The position numbers were made by a program, and so were the translations under genes. Under the pieces are notes generated by a model. The model was not told where the DNA came from and made no database searches. It saw nothing but the letters and a program-made list of their open reading frames with translations. 64,000 bases of DNA from Aliiroseovarius sp. F47248L. Lineage in GTDB: Bacteria; Pseudomonadota; Alphaproteobacteria; Rhodobacterales; Rhodobacteraceae. The stretch is taken from positions 117,797 through 181,796 of the forward strand of contig NZ_JALKBF010000002.1 in NCBI RefSeq assembly GCF_023016085.1, in the 5' to 3' direction. Below are positions 45,523 through 55,159 of this stretch, in pieces. Position 1 is the first letter of the stretch; every line of letters starts with the position of its first letter.

Positions 45523-47979
45523 ATGACACCTATGACCAACCGCATCTTTTCCGGCATCCTTCTGGCCTGTGCCCTGACCGTTTTGACAAATTGCAAGTCA
45601 TCGGAAGAACGCGCAGAAGAGCATTTCACCGCGGCACTGGAACATGTGGAAAACGGCGATGTGGCCCGCGCCACGGTTGAGTTTCAGAACGTCTTTAGCC
45701 GCAATGGGAAGCATCGCGATGCCCGTGCGACTTATGCCAAGATGCGGCGCGACCATGGTGACACGGCCGAGGCTTACAGCCAATATCTGCGCCTTGTCGA
45801 ACAGTATCCAGATGATCTGGAAGGCCGAAAGTCACTTGCGGAAATGGCGATTGAAAATGGCAACTGGGATGAATTGCGCCGTCATGGTGAATATGCGGCA
45901 AAGCTGGCCCCGGATGATCTGACATCGCGCATATCAATCGTAGCGCTCGCCTATCGAGATGCGGTCATTGGCAACAACGAAACCGGACGAAGCGAAGCAC
46001 AGAAAGCCGCGCTTGAACTGCTTGACGAAGACCCTTCACATCTGGGCCTGCGCCGGTTGGTGATTGACGATTACATCCGTCTGAAAGACTGGAAACGCGC
46101 ACTACAGGCCGTGGACGGCGCGTTGGAGTACGCGCCGGAATCGCCAGAGTTTCTTCAAAAGCGGCTGGGTGTTCTTTATGCAATCAACGATACAGACGCC
46201 ATCGAGCAACAACTGACAACAATGGTCGCGACATTTCCTGACAATCAGCAGATGCTGGCCGCCTTGGTGCAATGGTACATCTCTCACGGCAACATCGACC
46301 ACGCCGAAACCCTTCTGCGTGACCGCGTCGATCCCCAGGACGAAAACCCGGAAGCGGGCGCAACTCTAGTCCGCTTTTTGTCTGAATTTCGCGGCAACGG
46401 CGCTGCAAAAGAAGAGTTGGACAAGCTGATCGCCAGCGGCTCGCCACATCAGGCGCTTTATCGGTCGCTGCGTGCGTCGATCAATTTCGATACCGGCAGT
46501 CCACAAGAAGCGATTGCCGAAATGCAGGCCATACTGGAAGGTGCCGAGCCCTCGGCCCAGACGGACAACGTGAAAGTTGGCTTGGCCCGGATGCTGGACA
46601 CGACCGGCAACCCGGTTGGCGCGCGCGCCCTGATCGAAGAAGTGCTGGAGCGCGACAGCACCCATACCGAAGCCCTGAAGCGGCGGGCGGATTGGCTGAT
46701 CGCTGATGATCAAACCGGGGACGCGATTATGACCTTGCGCGCAGCCTTGGCCGACACACCCAACGATCCCGAAATCATGACCCTGATGGCCCGCGCCCAT
46801 GAACGAGACGGCAACAAGGAATTGATGTCCGAGATGCTGGCGCTAGCCGTCGAAAATTCGAACAATGGGGCGGCTGAAAGCCTGCGCTATGCCAGCCACC
46901 TGATGAGTCAGGGAAAACACCTGCCTGCCGAAGACGCCTTGTTGGGTGCGCTGCGAATCCAACCTCGGAATGCGCAGATCCTTGCAGCATTGGGCAGTTT
47001 GTACATCGACATGCAGGACTGGGGTCGCACCGAACATGTGGCGCAGACCCTTCGTGGGCTGGACTCAGACCAGACCACCGAACTTGCAAACACGCTGACC
47101 GCGCGCCGACTGGCCGCCCAAAATCGCGAGACCGAGCTAAATTCGTTTCTGGAATCTGTCTCGGCGGGCACCGAAGGTGTAGATACCGCAGATATCGTCA
47201 TCATTCGCCGCTTTCTGGATCAGGACGACACTGAACAGGCGCTGGATCATGTCGACAAGCTGCTATCGGTTTCGCCCGATACGCCGATGCTACATTTCGT
47301 GCGTGCGTCCATACTGGCGCAAAGCGGGCGGGTGTCAGAGGCTGAAACCATCTTCAACGACCTGTTGGAAGAGGACGATCAGCGGGCCGAGGTTTGGACC
47401 GCGCTTTACCGACTGCAACGCAGCAGCGGCAACGAAGAAGCTGCTTTGGCAACTCTGGCCACCGCACGGACAACCGTACCAGACAGCGCACAACTGGCTT
47501 GGGTCGAGGCAGGAGAGCTTGAGCTGGCGGGCGATATTGACGGTGCCATTGCCGTCTATGAAAGCCTCTATGCCAAGGATAGCAGCAACCAGATCGTCGC
47601 CAACAACCTTGCCAGCCTGCTGGCGGATCACCGCGAAGACACCGAAAGCCTTGAACGCGCCTATAAAGTTGCCCGTCGGCTGCGTGGGTCAGATGTGGCA
47701 CCGTTTCAGGACACGTATGGCTGGATCGCCTATCGCTTGCAAAACTATGACGAGGCTGTCGCCCATCTGGAACCAGCTGCTGACGTCATGGAAAACAACG
47801 TGACGGTGCAGTATCATCTGGCGATGGCCTATGCCGCCGCTTTTCGCACCGACGCCGCTCTGGCGCAGTTCGAGAAGGTCAAAGCGATGATTGATCCTGC
47901 GAACCCGCCCGCCTTCGTCGCCACGATGGACGCTGAAATCGCCCGATTGAAAGAACCACAAACCGAAGAAGCCAACTAG
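45523..47979 (+). CDS. prsT: PrsT-like TPR-repeat lipoprotein of the exosortase system
   Basis: The 818-residue protein starts with a lipoprotein signal whose lipobox ends in LTNC (Cys24; Cys21 if ATG 45532 is the start). It is otherwise made of tandem tetratricopeptide repeats, visible as recurrent A-x-Y/F...A...L...P patterns (for example VARATVEFQNVFSRNGKHRDA, ALDHVDKLLSVSPDTPM). PrsT proteins of this size and layout accompany PEP-CTERM/exosortase polysaccharide loci and are thought to scaffold export across the periplasm. The xrtD gene follows. A small hairpin (AACTGGT 48003-48009 with ACCAGTT 48019-48025) lies after the stop, but no U-run follows it. Confidence 0.88.
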   Translation: MTPMTNRIFSGILLACALTVLTNCKSSEERAEEHFTAALEHVENGDVARATVEFQNVFSRNGKHRDARATYAKMRRDHGDTAEAYSQYLRLVEQYPDDLEGRKSLAEMAIENGNWDELRRHGEYAAKLAPDDLTSRISIVALAYRDAVIGNNETGRSEAQKAALELLDEDPSHLGLRRLVIDDYIRLKDWKRALQAVDGALEYAPESPEFLQKRLGVLYAINDTDAIEQQLTTMVATFPDNQQMLAALVQWYISHGNIDHAETLLRDRVDPQDENPEAGATLVRFLSEFRGNGAAKEELDKLIASGSPHQALYRSLRASINFDTGSPQEAIAEMQAILEGAEPSAQTDNVKVGLARMLDTTGNPVGARALIEEVLERDSTHTEALKRRADWLIADDQTGDAIMTLRAALADTPNDPEIMTLMARAHERDGNKELMSEMLALAVENSNNGAAESLRYASHLMSQGKHLPAEDALLGALRIQPRNAQILAALGSLYIDMQDWGRTEHVAQTLRGLDSDQTTELANTLTARRLAAQNRETELNSFLESVSAGTEGVDTADIVIIRRFLDQDDTEQALDHVDKLLSVSPDTPMLHFVRASILAQSGRVSEAETIFNDLLEEDDQRAEVWTALYRLQRSSGNEEAALATLATARTTVPDSAQLAWVEAGELELAGDIDGAIAVYESLYAKDSSNQIVANNLASLLADHREDTESLERAYKVARRLRGSDVAPFQDTYGWIAYRLQNYDEAVAHLEPAADVMENNVTVQYHLAMAYAAAFRTDAALAQFEKVKAMIDPANPPAFVATMDAEIARLKEPQTEEAN

Positions 47980-48118
47980 TCGGTGTTTGATCGTCGGAAC
48001 GGAACTGGTAGGCGGCGAACCAGTTTCCACCGATTGGCCTGATCGTTTCGCAAACGCGAACATAGTGCTCACATTCTGGTGAAAACCGGTAGTTTTTGCC
48101 AAAAGACGAGGTTTTTCT

Positions 48119-48214
48119 ATGGGCCAAGCCCCAAAAATGCCCGATAAACACATCATTAATGTGCAGACTCTGCTAACCAAATTGCTCGCCAGTTTATTCA
48201 AGGGACAGATTTGA
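48119..48214 (+). CDS. Possible 31-residue small protein coupled to xrtD
   Basis: An ATG at 48119, with GAGG at 48108-48111 (seven-base spacing), opens a frame of 31 codons whose product ends [17 protein letters not shown]. The TGA (48212-48214) shares its last base with the xrtD ATG in the sequence TGATG. The C-terminal half would form an amphipathic or membrane-surface helix. It may be a real small protein or a leader that couples translation of xrtD. Not verified by homology. Confidence 0.4.
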   Translation: MGQAPKMPDKHIINVQTLLTKLLASLFKGQI

Positions 48215-49815
48215 TGTCCGTCACCAATGACAAACCGCAGCAGCCGACACACGCACTGCCAGATTTGAATCTGGCGGGCGTCTTCTGGTTTGTTGTCCTG
48301 ATTGCCAGCGCCCTGCCGATCTTCTGGATCGGGTTTCAGTCGTTGGCCGCAGCGTGGTCGACGCCGGAATACAGCCATGGCCCGCTGATCCCCATCATCT
48401 CTCTTTACCTGTTTCTGCGTGAATTGCGCAAAGCCCCCCTGCCCGATTTGACAGTGCATGATCGCTGGCCGGGCATTGTCGTCATTGTGGTGGCACTGGC
48501 GATTGCTATTCTAGGCAACCTGACACGCATCCCAGATATCGTCACCTATGCGATGATCATTTGGTTGGGTGGCGTGGTGCTGGTGGTCTTTGGCTGGAAA
48601 CGCGGGCGAACGCATCAATTGCCGGTGGTGCATCTGGTCTTCATGCTGCCCCTTCCGCAGTTCCTGTACTGGAAGCTGACGATCCTGCTGCAATACATGT
48701 CATCCGAGCTGGGCGTCTGGTTCGTTAGCCTTGCCGGTGTGTCGGTCTTCCTTGAAGGCAACATCATCGACCTTGGCGTCTATAAACTACAAGTGGCCGA
48801 GGCTTGTTCCGGCCTGCGTTACCTGTTTCCGATCCTTAGTTTCTCTTATCTGTTCGCCATTCTCTATCGTGGACCGATCTGGCACAAAGTGGTGCTTCTG
48901 GTGTCAGCCGCGCCATTGACGGTTCTGATGAACTCTGTGCGGATCGGCATCATCGGCATTCTGGTAGACCGTCAAGGGATCGAAGCGGCCGAGGGGTTTC
49001 TGCATTTCTTCGAAGGCTGGGTGATCTTTGTCATCTGCATCCTGATCCTGTTTCTGATGGCCATCATCCTGCAGCGCATGACCCGCGACCCCAAACCGCT
49101 GAGCGAAGCGATAGATCTGGACACCGAAGGGTTTGGTCCAGTGGCCGGGCGTTTTCTGGGCATTCAACCGTCCAAGGCGATGGCTGTGGCGACGTTTATG
49201 ACCATGGCCGTTTCGGTTGGCTGGGTCAGCCTGCAAGGTGGCGACGCGGTCAAGGTCGAGCGTGAACCGTTCACCCTGTTTCCCCGCCAGTTCGGCGACT
49301 GGTCTGGCACATCCTCGCGGCTGGACCCTGAGATCGAGCAGGTTCTGGGCGCGACCGACTACCTCAGCACGACCTATTCCGCACCCGGATCGCCCGACTA
49401 TATCAACATGTTCGTGGCCTTTTATGACAAGCAAACCGAAGGCAGTGGCATCCATTCCCCCGAGGTCTGCCTGCCCGTTGGCGGGTGGGAGGTGTTCAGC
49501 CTTGAACCGGTCGAGGTCAATCCCAACGTCCCCGCCTATGGCAGCTTCCACGTCAATCGCTCGGTCATCCAGAAGGGGCTGAGTAAGCAACTTGTCTATT
49601 ACTGGTTCGAACAGCGCGGCAAACGCCAGACAAATGACTTCACCGCCAAGATCGGCGTGGTGGTCGACAGCCTGACCATGGGGCGCACCGATGGGGCGCT
49701 GGTGCGTTATGTTACGCCGATCCGCCCGGACGAAAGCGAAGCAGACGCCGATGCCCGGTTGATTGACTTTATGACCCAAAGCCTGCCAAGACTGCCAAGG
49801 TTCGTGCCGATGTGA
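48214..49815 (+). CDS. xrtD: VPLPA-CTERM exosortase XrtD with C-terminal EpsI domain
   Basis: Exosortases are membrane transpeptidases that process proteins with PEP-CTERM-type tails. ATG 48214 is chosen for AGGGA at eight bases; the product is 533 residues. The N-terminal part (to about 300) has eight or so membrane segments with the catalytic Cys198 ([10 protein letters not shown]), Arg243 (LMNSVRI) and His264 (GFLHFFEGW). The C-terminal part (about 315-530) is an EpsI domain with the motif [12 protein letters not shown]. The fusion matches XrtD of VPLPA-CTERM systems, and the substrate at 44800 has exactly that tail. The neighbouring flippase and glycan genes link it to polysaccharide export. 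Confidence 0.93.
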   Translation: MSVTNDKPQQPTHALPDLNLAGVFWFVVLIASALPIFWIGFQSLAAAWSTPEYSHGPLIPIISLYLFLRELRKAPLPDLTVHDRWPGIVVIVVALAIAILGNLTRIPDIVTYAMIIWLGGVVLVVFGWKRGRTHQLPVVHLVFMLPLPQFLYWKLTILLQYMSSELGVWFVSLAGVSVFLEGNIIDLGVYKLQVAEACSGLRYLFPILSFSYLFAILYRGPIWHKVVLLVSAAPLTVLMNSVRIGIIGILVDRQGIEAAEGFLHFFEGWVIFVICILILFLMAIILQRMTRDPKPLSEAIDLDTEGFGPVAGRFLGIQPSKAMAVATFMTMAVSVGWVSLQGGDAVKVEREPFTLFPRQFGDWSGTSSRLDPEIEQVLGATDYLSTTYSAPGSPDYINMFVAFYDKQTEGSGIHSPEVCLPVGGWEVFSLEPVEVNPNVPAYGSFHVNRSVIQKGLSKQLVYYWFEQRGKRQTNDFTAKIGVVVDSLTMGRTDGALVRYVTPIRPDESEADADARLIDFMTQSLPRLPRFVPM

Positions 49816-49902
49816 GGCCCCGAAAACCTCAGCCCGGTTGTTTAAATGTTTTCGCTAACGTATTGGCTATGCCAGTGACTGGCCCCGCATAAGAGTCCCA
49901 AA

Positions 49903-51309
49903 ATGTTAAAATCCGCGATTGTACTGTTATCCGGGAACTCGTTCTTCTATCTGATGCTGTTTGCTCGGAACCTGATCGTTGCGCGCCTGATCAGTATCGA
50001 GGATTACGGCATTGCGTCGACCTTCGCGATCAGCATGGCCATTGTCGAAATGATGTCGACGCTGGGCTTGCCACAGATGATTATCCAGGACGAAGACGGT
50101 GATAACCCCCATATGCAGACCAATCTGCAAGGGTTTAACTTTCTGCGCAGTTTCATTTCTGCCGGGGCTCTTTTCATTATTGCACACCCGCTGGCGAAAT
50201 TTCTGGGCATTCCTGAACTTGCGTGGACCTATCAACTGTTGGCTGTTGTGCCGATCATCTCGGGCCTGACGCATTTCGACATCTATCGTTTGCAACGGCA
50301 GATGAAGTATTCGCCAAATATTCTGTCCCACCTTTTGCCCACCGTGATCTCGGTGATTTCGCTGTGGCCGCTACATTATATATATGGCGACTATCGCGTC
50401 ATGCTCTATGCGCTCTTGATCCAGTGGGTTCTGACCACAGTATTCTCGCATCTGCTGGCCGAACGACCGTTCCGAATGACCTTTGATCGTCAAACGATGG
50501 TACGCGCCTTCCGCTTTGGCTGGCCGATCCTGCTGGGCGGTGCGGTTCTATTTGTCATTTTCAACGGCGAAAAGCTGGTCGTCGGTCGCGAACTTGGGCT
50601 GGAGGCGCTGGCGCTGTTTTCGATGGGTTTCACGCTGACCCTGACACCGACGCTTGTGTTGGAGACCAGCGTGCAGTCTTTCTTTCTGCCCCAACTGTCG
50701 CGAAACCAGAAAGAGCCGCTTCAGTTCCAGAAACTGTCGATGACCATCATCCAATCCTATTTGCTGCTGGGGCTGATGTTTGTTCTTGGCGTCTTGTTGC
50801 TGGGCGACCCAGTGGTACATCTGCTGCTTGGACCGAAATACGAAGCGATCATTCCAATTCTGCCTTGGCTGGCCTTGTTGCAGGCGCTTCGAATGTTCAA
50901 AGCAGGTGGGAACGCCATTTCACTGGCGCGCGCCCAGACCGAAAATCCGATGATCGCCAGTCTTGCCCGCGTCGTCGCGCTGCCCGCCGCTTGGTATGCC
51001 GCTGCCACGACCGGAGAGCTTTTGCCGGTGATCTGGATCGCTGCAATCGCCGAGTTTGTCGGCTTTGGTCTGTCCTTGGGTCTGATCCATTGGCGCCTGA
51101 AAATCTCGCCCCGCCCGATCACGATATCAATTGGTTTGACCTTCTTGTGTATGTTCCTTGTCGGGCTATACACATCGCTGAAATATGCATCCATCCCGTC
51201 GCCGACATCGCAGAGCGCGATAATGGTCTGTGTCTTCGCCACATTTCTGCTGGCCCCTCTCACGATGGGGTTCCTTAGAAGATATGTCGCCGAAAAGGGA
51301 CAGGTCTGA
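49903..51309 (+). CDS. Oligosaccharide flippase, Wzx/MATE-like
   Basis: The 468-residue protein is a polytopic inner-membrane protein with 12-14 hydrophobic segments. Its N-terminus is of the polysaccharide-synthesis flippase family (SGNSFFYLMLFARNLIVARLISIEDYGIA). It should flip lipid-linked repeat units to the periplasm for polymerisation. The polymerase-like gene at 62211 could be its partner. It starts 87 bases after xrtD and precedes an acyltransferase on the same strand. Confidence 0.9.
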   Translation: MLKSAIVLLSGNSFFYLMLFARNLIVARLISIEDYGIASTFAISMAIVEMMSTLGLPQMIIQDEDGDNPHMQTNLQGFNFLRSFISAGALFIIAHPLAKFLGIPELAWTYQLLAVVPIISGLTHFDIYRLQRQMKYSPNILSHLLPTVISVISLWPLHYIYGDYRVMLYALLIQWVLTTVFSHLLAERPFRMTFDRQTMVRAFRFGWPILLGGAVLFVIFNGEKLVVGRELGLEALALFSMGFTLTLTPTLVLETSVQSFFLPQLSRNQKEPLQFQKLSMTIIQSYLLLGLMFVLGVLLLGDPVVHLLLGPKYEAIIPILPWLALLQALRMFKAGGNAISLARAQTENPMIASLARVVALPAAWYAAATTGELLPVIWIAAIAEFVGFGLSLGLIHWRLKISPRPITISIGLTFLCMFLVGLYTSLKYASIPSPTSQSAIMVCVFATFLLAPLTMGFLRRYVAEKGQV

Positions 51310-51396
51310 CGACGTGGGCAGTTCTGGTTGCGGGATTGTCGGACGACCTGCCCCGCCCTAGACTGCCGCAAAGGATTTTCGGGATACACAGATCAC

Positions 51397-51840
51397 ATGC
51401 AATACCCCATTCATCAGGTTCGCAATAATATCTACCATTACCGCACGATATTGCGGCGGGCGATCCTGACTCGGTATTTTGGCATGACGATTGGGGAAAA
51501 CACCCGGATTTCGTCCAAGGCGCGACTAGATTATACCAATCCGCGCGGCATCCACATCGGAGCACATACAAGTGTGACCTTCGATGTCGCGATCCTGACC
51601 CATGATTTCGTCAACAACAAACATGTCGACACCCATATCGGCGCCTACTGCTTTATCGGTGCGGGGTCGATCATCATGCCCGGCGTGACCATCGGCGATC
51701 ATTGTATTGTTGGGGCGGGCAGCGTGGTCACCAAGGATGTGCCGGATTGTTCGATCGTCGCAGGAAACCCGGCACGGATCATGCGTTCGGACATCATGAC
51801 GACTGAATATGGCATCCTGACACCCGAGCTCCAAAGCTAG
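51397..51840 (+). CDS. Hexapeptide-repeat acyltransferase (WcaF/LbH type)
   Basis: The 147-residue product is a left-handed beta-helix transferase with hexapeptide repeats (IGENTRISSKARLDY, IHIGAHTSVTFDVAI, IGAYCFIGAGSIIMPGVTIGDHCIVGAGSVV). The ending VAGNPARIMR is typical of sugar O-acetyltransferases. The catalytic His is likely in ILTHDFVN. ATG 51397 fits the family length, though its ribosome site is weak. It probably acetylates sugars of the exopolysaccharide in the cytoplasm. Confidence 0.88.
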   Translation: MQYPIHQVRNNIYHYRTILRRAILTRYFGMTIGENTRISSKARLDYTNPRGIHIGAHTSVTFDVAILTHDFVNNKHVDTHIGAYCFIGAGSIIMPGVTIGDHCIVGAGSVVTKDVPDCSIVAGNPARIMRSDIMTTEYGILTPELQS

Positions 51841-52237
51841 GACAAATGGTCAGTGCAACTGGAAACAATCTGCCTTGTGCCGTCCGCAGGTGATTCTTTC
51901 TTTACACTCAAGCACAACAATATAGTCCAACACTCTACTTTTCCGCGATCACCGTGTCGGTTTTGCAAACAATCGGTATGCAACGAATCGACTTTTCGCC
52001 CGTTAATGCCCGCCAATTGAGGCAGTCCATACTGAAATGTGGCGCGAAAATCGTCAATTTTTCGCTTATTCGGGGCGTTTCAGGGTTTTTTTCATTGTTT
52101 CTTTGAGCGAAAAAACACGCATCGAACACAATCTCGGCGCGTTTACGCCTCATCAACACGGATTATCCATCAACGGGGTGCACGAAGTTAGATCTCTGCC
52201 TATGGGAGGGCGGAGTATGAAATATGGCAGGTGATAA
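51841..52237. promoter_or_regulatory. 397-base leader region before the beta-helix protein
   Basis: No supported full-length gene is present. TTTTTCGCT (52058-52066) is repeated inverted as AGCGAAAAA (52106-52114), with a third GCGAAAA at 52044-52050. Just before the beta-helix gene a six-codon frame (ATG 52217 to TGA 52232-52234, peptide MKYGR) has a strong GGAGGGCGGAG in front and is followed by TAA and the gene's ATG. The region looks like a long untranslated leader with a possible mini-ORF; the mechanism is unknown. Confidence 0.4.
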
Positions 52238-55027
52238 ATGACCATCTACAACGTAAGCAATGCGTCTGAGCTTTCTGCAGCGATCAGCAGTGCGCAAGGC
52301 GGCGATACCATCAAATTGGCTTCCGGGAATTACGGTGCGCTGAACCTCAGCAAACAGTTCTCGGACACCGTGACGATTACGTCGGCTAACCCATCAAACC
52401 CTGCGACCTTCTCGTCGGTTCAGGTGAACAACGCCGAAAACGTGACCTTCGACAATCTGAAGTTTGACTACACCTATAAGAACGGTGATCCGGACTATCT
52501 GCAGGCTTTCGCGATCAACGGAAGCTCGCTGATCACGGTGCAGAACACCCAGGTCCTGGGCGATGACGACAACACTGGCTACGGCACTGCTTGGGGTTTG
52601 ACGGTTATCAATTCTGACAATGTGAACCTTCTGAACAACGAAGTGTCGAACTGGCACCGTGGTGTGAAGGTTCTTGTCAGCACCGACGTTAAGGTCATAG
52701 GCAACGACGTCCACTCGATCAGCGGTGACGGTATGAACTTCGCTGATGTGCAGCGTGTTCTGATCGAAGACAACTACATCCATGACTTTGACTCGGATCC
52801 GGCCTCGCCGTTCCACAAAGACATGCTGCAATTTTGGACAACGGGCACCGACAGCCCCAGCACCGACATCGTGATCCGTGGCAATACGCTGGACATTGGA
52901 TCGGGCGCTTGGACCCAATCGATCTTCATGCGCAACGAGCTGGTTGACCAAGGCCAAGCTGGCTCGGAAATGTACTACAAGAACGTGCTGATTGAAGATA
53001 ACACGATCTATAACGCTCACGTTCACGGCATCACGGTAGGCGAAACCAACAATCTGGCCATTCGCAACAACACGATCCTGCAAGCCGATGGCGACATGAG
53101 CAACGGCAACAACGCTGGCCGCTCGGGCAGCATCATGACACCGCGGATCATCGTTTCCGAGAATTCGAACACCGTTACGATCGAAGACAACATCACATAT
53201 GAAGTCGGCGGCTATAACGGCCAAAGCGGCTGGAACGTGAATGACAACGTGATCGTTCAATACACCAGCCCCAGCTCTGCCAACTATGTTGGTTCGTTGC
53301 TTGAAAGCCTTTCTGGCTTGCAAGGTGGCGGCGCCCACAGTGCAACGGGTGTGACAGGCGGCATCATTGATACACTGAATGCCGGCGCTTCAAAGGTTCA
53401 ACCTGAATATCAGGGTGGAGGCTCAGGCGGTGGTCAAACTGGTGGTGGTGACCAAACCGGCGGTGGCGACCAAACCGGCGGTGGTGATCAAACCGGCGGT
53501 GGTGATCAAACCGGCGGCGGCGACCAAACCGGCGGCGGCGACCAAACCGGCGGCGGCGACCAAACCGGCGGTGGCGACCAAACCGGCGGTGGCGACCAAA
53601 CCGGCGGTGATCAAACCGGCGGCGGTGACCAATCCGGCGGTGGCGACGAAACACCAGTTGTTCAAGCGAACTATGTGCTCGATATGAACAAGCTGTCCCA
53701 AGACCAATCGGCGCTTCAGGACAATGCAACAGTGAAAAATGGCGCTGTCAGCATGGACGGTGACAAAGATCACGTTTATCTCGGACGCCTGGAAGAGTTT
53801 GAAAACTCAGGGAAAATCGCATTCTCGATCACTTATAACCAAGCAGATTCGGATGGTGGCAGCCAGCGACTTGTCTGGAACCACATGAAATTTGGCGTCA
53901 CACTGAAAGACGGTGATCTGTCGATCCATGTGGCGAACGAAGACCGTCCTTTCTGGGAAGGTTTCCAGGTTGAAGGGCTTGGCCTTGATGATCACAAAGA
54001 TCACAACATTGTTGTGTTGGCTGATCAAGATACCGACCAGTTGAAAGTCTATGTCGACGGCAATCTGGTGCTTGACCAGAATGACGCTGACCTGAACTTT
54101 GTCGGCGCTGGTGGCGGCGAATGGGGTTGGTCACTCGGCACTGCCTGGGACAGCTTCTTTGAAGGCGAAGTCAGCGACTTCCGCATTGGCACCGACTTTG
54201 ACATGGTCAATGGCGAAACCGACGGTGGCAATCAAACCGGCGGTGACGATCAGACCGACGGCGGTGACCAAACCGACGGCGGTGGTCAAACCGATGGCGG
54301 TGGTCAAACCGATGGTGATGACCAAACTGACGGTGGTGACCAAACCGATGGTGATGATCAGACCGGCAACGGTGAAGGCGAAGATGACGGACCCACTTTC
54401 CCCGACGAAGGTGGTCCCGTTGTGGCCGAAGGCATCGAAGTTGACGACCACATCATCGACTTCGGGTCCCTAATTGGTGACGACTATGCTTTGGGCGACG
54501 ATGCGTCGGTCATCGGCAACGGCGAAGGTGTGCGCCTGGATGGAGACCGCGACAGCGTCTATCTGGGCCGTCTGGAAGAGTTCGAAGATACCGACCAGCT
54601 GACCTTTGCAGTCGAATACAACCGCAACTCGGTTGACGGCGACACAGAGCGTCTGGTTTGGAACCACATGAAGTTTGGTGTGGCGCTGGAAGGCGACGGA
54701 CTGCGCATTCACGTGGCCAATGAAGACCGCCCATTCTGGGAAGGCATCAAGGTCGACAATCTTAGTCTGGATGACACAGACAGCCACCAGATTGTCGTGA
54801 TGGCAGATGCAGATGCAGACCTGCTGCAAGTGTTCGTCGACGAGCAACTGGTACTGGAACGTGCCGATCTTGATCTGGAATTCGTCGGCGCTGGCGGCGG
54901 CGAGTGGGGTTGGTCGCTTGGCACAGAATGGGATCGCCACTTCGACGGTGACGTCACCCAGTTCGCGTTGGAAGCCGACGCGCAGTTCATCGACACCACA
55001 GTGCTTGAGCCCGAACTTCTGGGCTAA
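52238..55027 (+). CDS. Large extracellular beta-helix protein with Gly/Asp/Gln/Thr linkers and two LamG-like domains
   Basis: The 929-residue protein has a right-handed parallel beta-helix at about residues 1-385 (NVTFDNLKFDYT, VTIEDNITYE), similar to pectate-lyase-like or polysaccharide-modifying helices. A GGGDQT repeat linker (402-472), a concanavalin/LamG-like domain (about 478-655), a second low-complexity linker (about 660-715) and a second LamG-like domain (about 720-925) follow. The two LamG units share long near-identical blocks (RLVWNHMKFGV, HVANEDRPFWEG, FVGAGGGEWGWSLGT), so they are an internal duplication. There is no N-terminal signal peptide, which suggests non-Sec export, perhaps type I. 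It is acidic and probably extracellular. AGGTGAT precedes the start. Confidence 0.85.
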   Translation: MTIYNVSNASELSAAISSAQGGDTIKLASGNYGALNLSKQFSDTVTITSANPSNPATFSSVQVNNAENVTFDNLKFDYTYKNGDPDYLQAFAINGSSLITVQNTQVLGDDDNTGYGTAWGLTVINSDNVNLLNNEVSNWHRGVKVLVSTDVKVIGNDVHSISGDGMNFADVQRVLIEDNYIHDFDSDPASPFHKDMLQFWTTGTDSPSTDIVIRGNTLDIGSGAWTQSIFMRNELVDQGQAGSEMYYKNVLIEDNTIYNAHVHGITVGETNNLAIRNNTILQADGDMSNGNNAGRSGSIMTPRIIVSENSNTVTIEDNITYEVGGYNGQSGWNVNDNVIVQYTSPSSANYVGSLLESLSGLQGGGAHSATGVTGGIIDTLNAGASKVQPEYQGGGSGGGQTGGGDQTGGGDQTGGGDQTGGGDQTGGGDQTGGGDQTGGGDQTGGGDQTGGGDQTGGDQTGGGDQSGGGDETPVVQANYVLDMNKLSQDQSALQDNATVKNGAVSMDGDKDHVYLGRLEEFENSGKIAFSITYNQADSDGGSQRLVWNHMKFGVTLKDGDLSIHVANEDRPFWEGFQVEGLGLDDHKDHNIVVLADQDTDQLKVYVDGNLVLDQNDADLNFVGAGGGEWGWSLGTAWDSFFEGEVSDFRIGTDFDMVNGETDGGNQTGGDDQTDGGDQTDGGGQTDGGGQTDGDDQTDGGDQTDGDDQTGNGEGEDDGPTFPDEGGPVVAEGIEVDDHIIDFGSLIGDDYALGDDASVIGNGEGVRLDGDRDSVYLGRLEEFEDTDQLTFAVEYNRNSVDGDTERLVWNHMKFGVALEGDGLRIHVANEDRPFWEGIKVDNLSLDDTDSHQIVVMADADADLLQVFVDEQLVLERADLDLEFVGAGGGEWGWSLGTEWDRHFDGDVTQFALEADAQFIDTTVLEPELLG
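53441..53653 (+). repeat. Tandem 18-base coding repeat (GGGDQT)n
   Basis: Nine full GGGDQT units are followed by one GGDQT, one GGGDQS and one GGGDET, all in frame within the beta-helix protein. The units are nearly identical at DNA level (GGCGGTGGCGACCAAACC with silent changes), so the array should vary in copy number by slippage or recombination. Every unit is a multiple of three bases, so changes keep the frame. Confidence 0.95.
54224..54366 (+). repeat. Second degenerate repeat linker (DGGDQT-like)
   Basis: A low-complexity coding stretch of DGG-D/G-Q-T units separates the two LamG-like domains. It is related to the first array, but the units are more diverged, with Asp replacing Gly at several places. 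Confidence 0.8.
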
Positions 55028-55047
55028 CGCCTCCAAATAATCGCGAC

Positions 55048-55086
55048 AAAAGCGCCCCTTTCAGACCGAGAGGGGCGCTTTTTTAA
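55048..55086 (+). terminator. Strong rho-independent terminator after the beta-helix gene
   Basis: AAAAGCGCCCCT (55048-55059) pairs perfectly with AGGGGCGCTTTT (55071-55082) around an 11-base loop, followed by further T residues. It lies 20 bases after the stop. Confidence 0.92.
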
Positions 55087-55159
55087 TGTCAAACCTTGCT
55101 ATTTATCCAGTTTCCCCGCGTAATCGCGAAAATAAAAATAAGCAGTTCGGTTCACAGGC

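Noticed and set aside
47980-48030. Terminator after the prsT-like gene
   Set aside because: The hairpin at 48003-48025 has only a 7-base stem and no T-run after it, so it is not a convincing terminator.
53441-53653. CRISPR-like array
   Set aside because: The 18-base units are contiguous with no spacers and encode GGGDQT repeats in frame, so this is a coding repeat.
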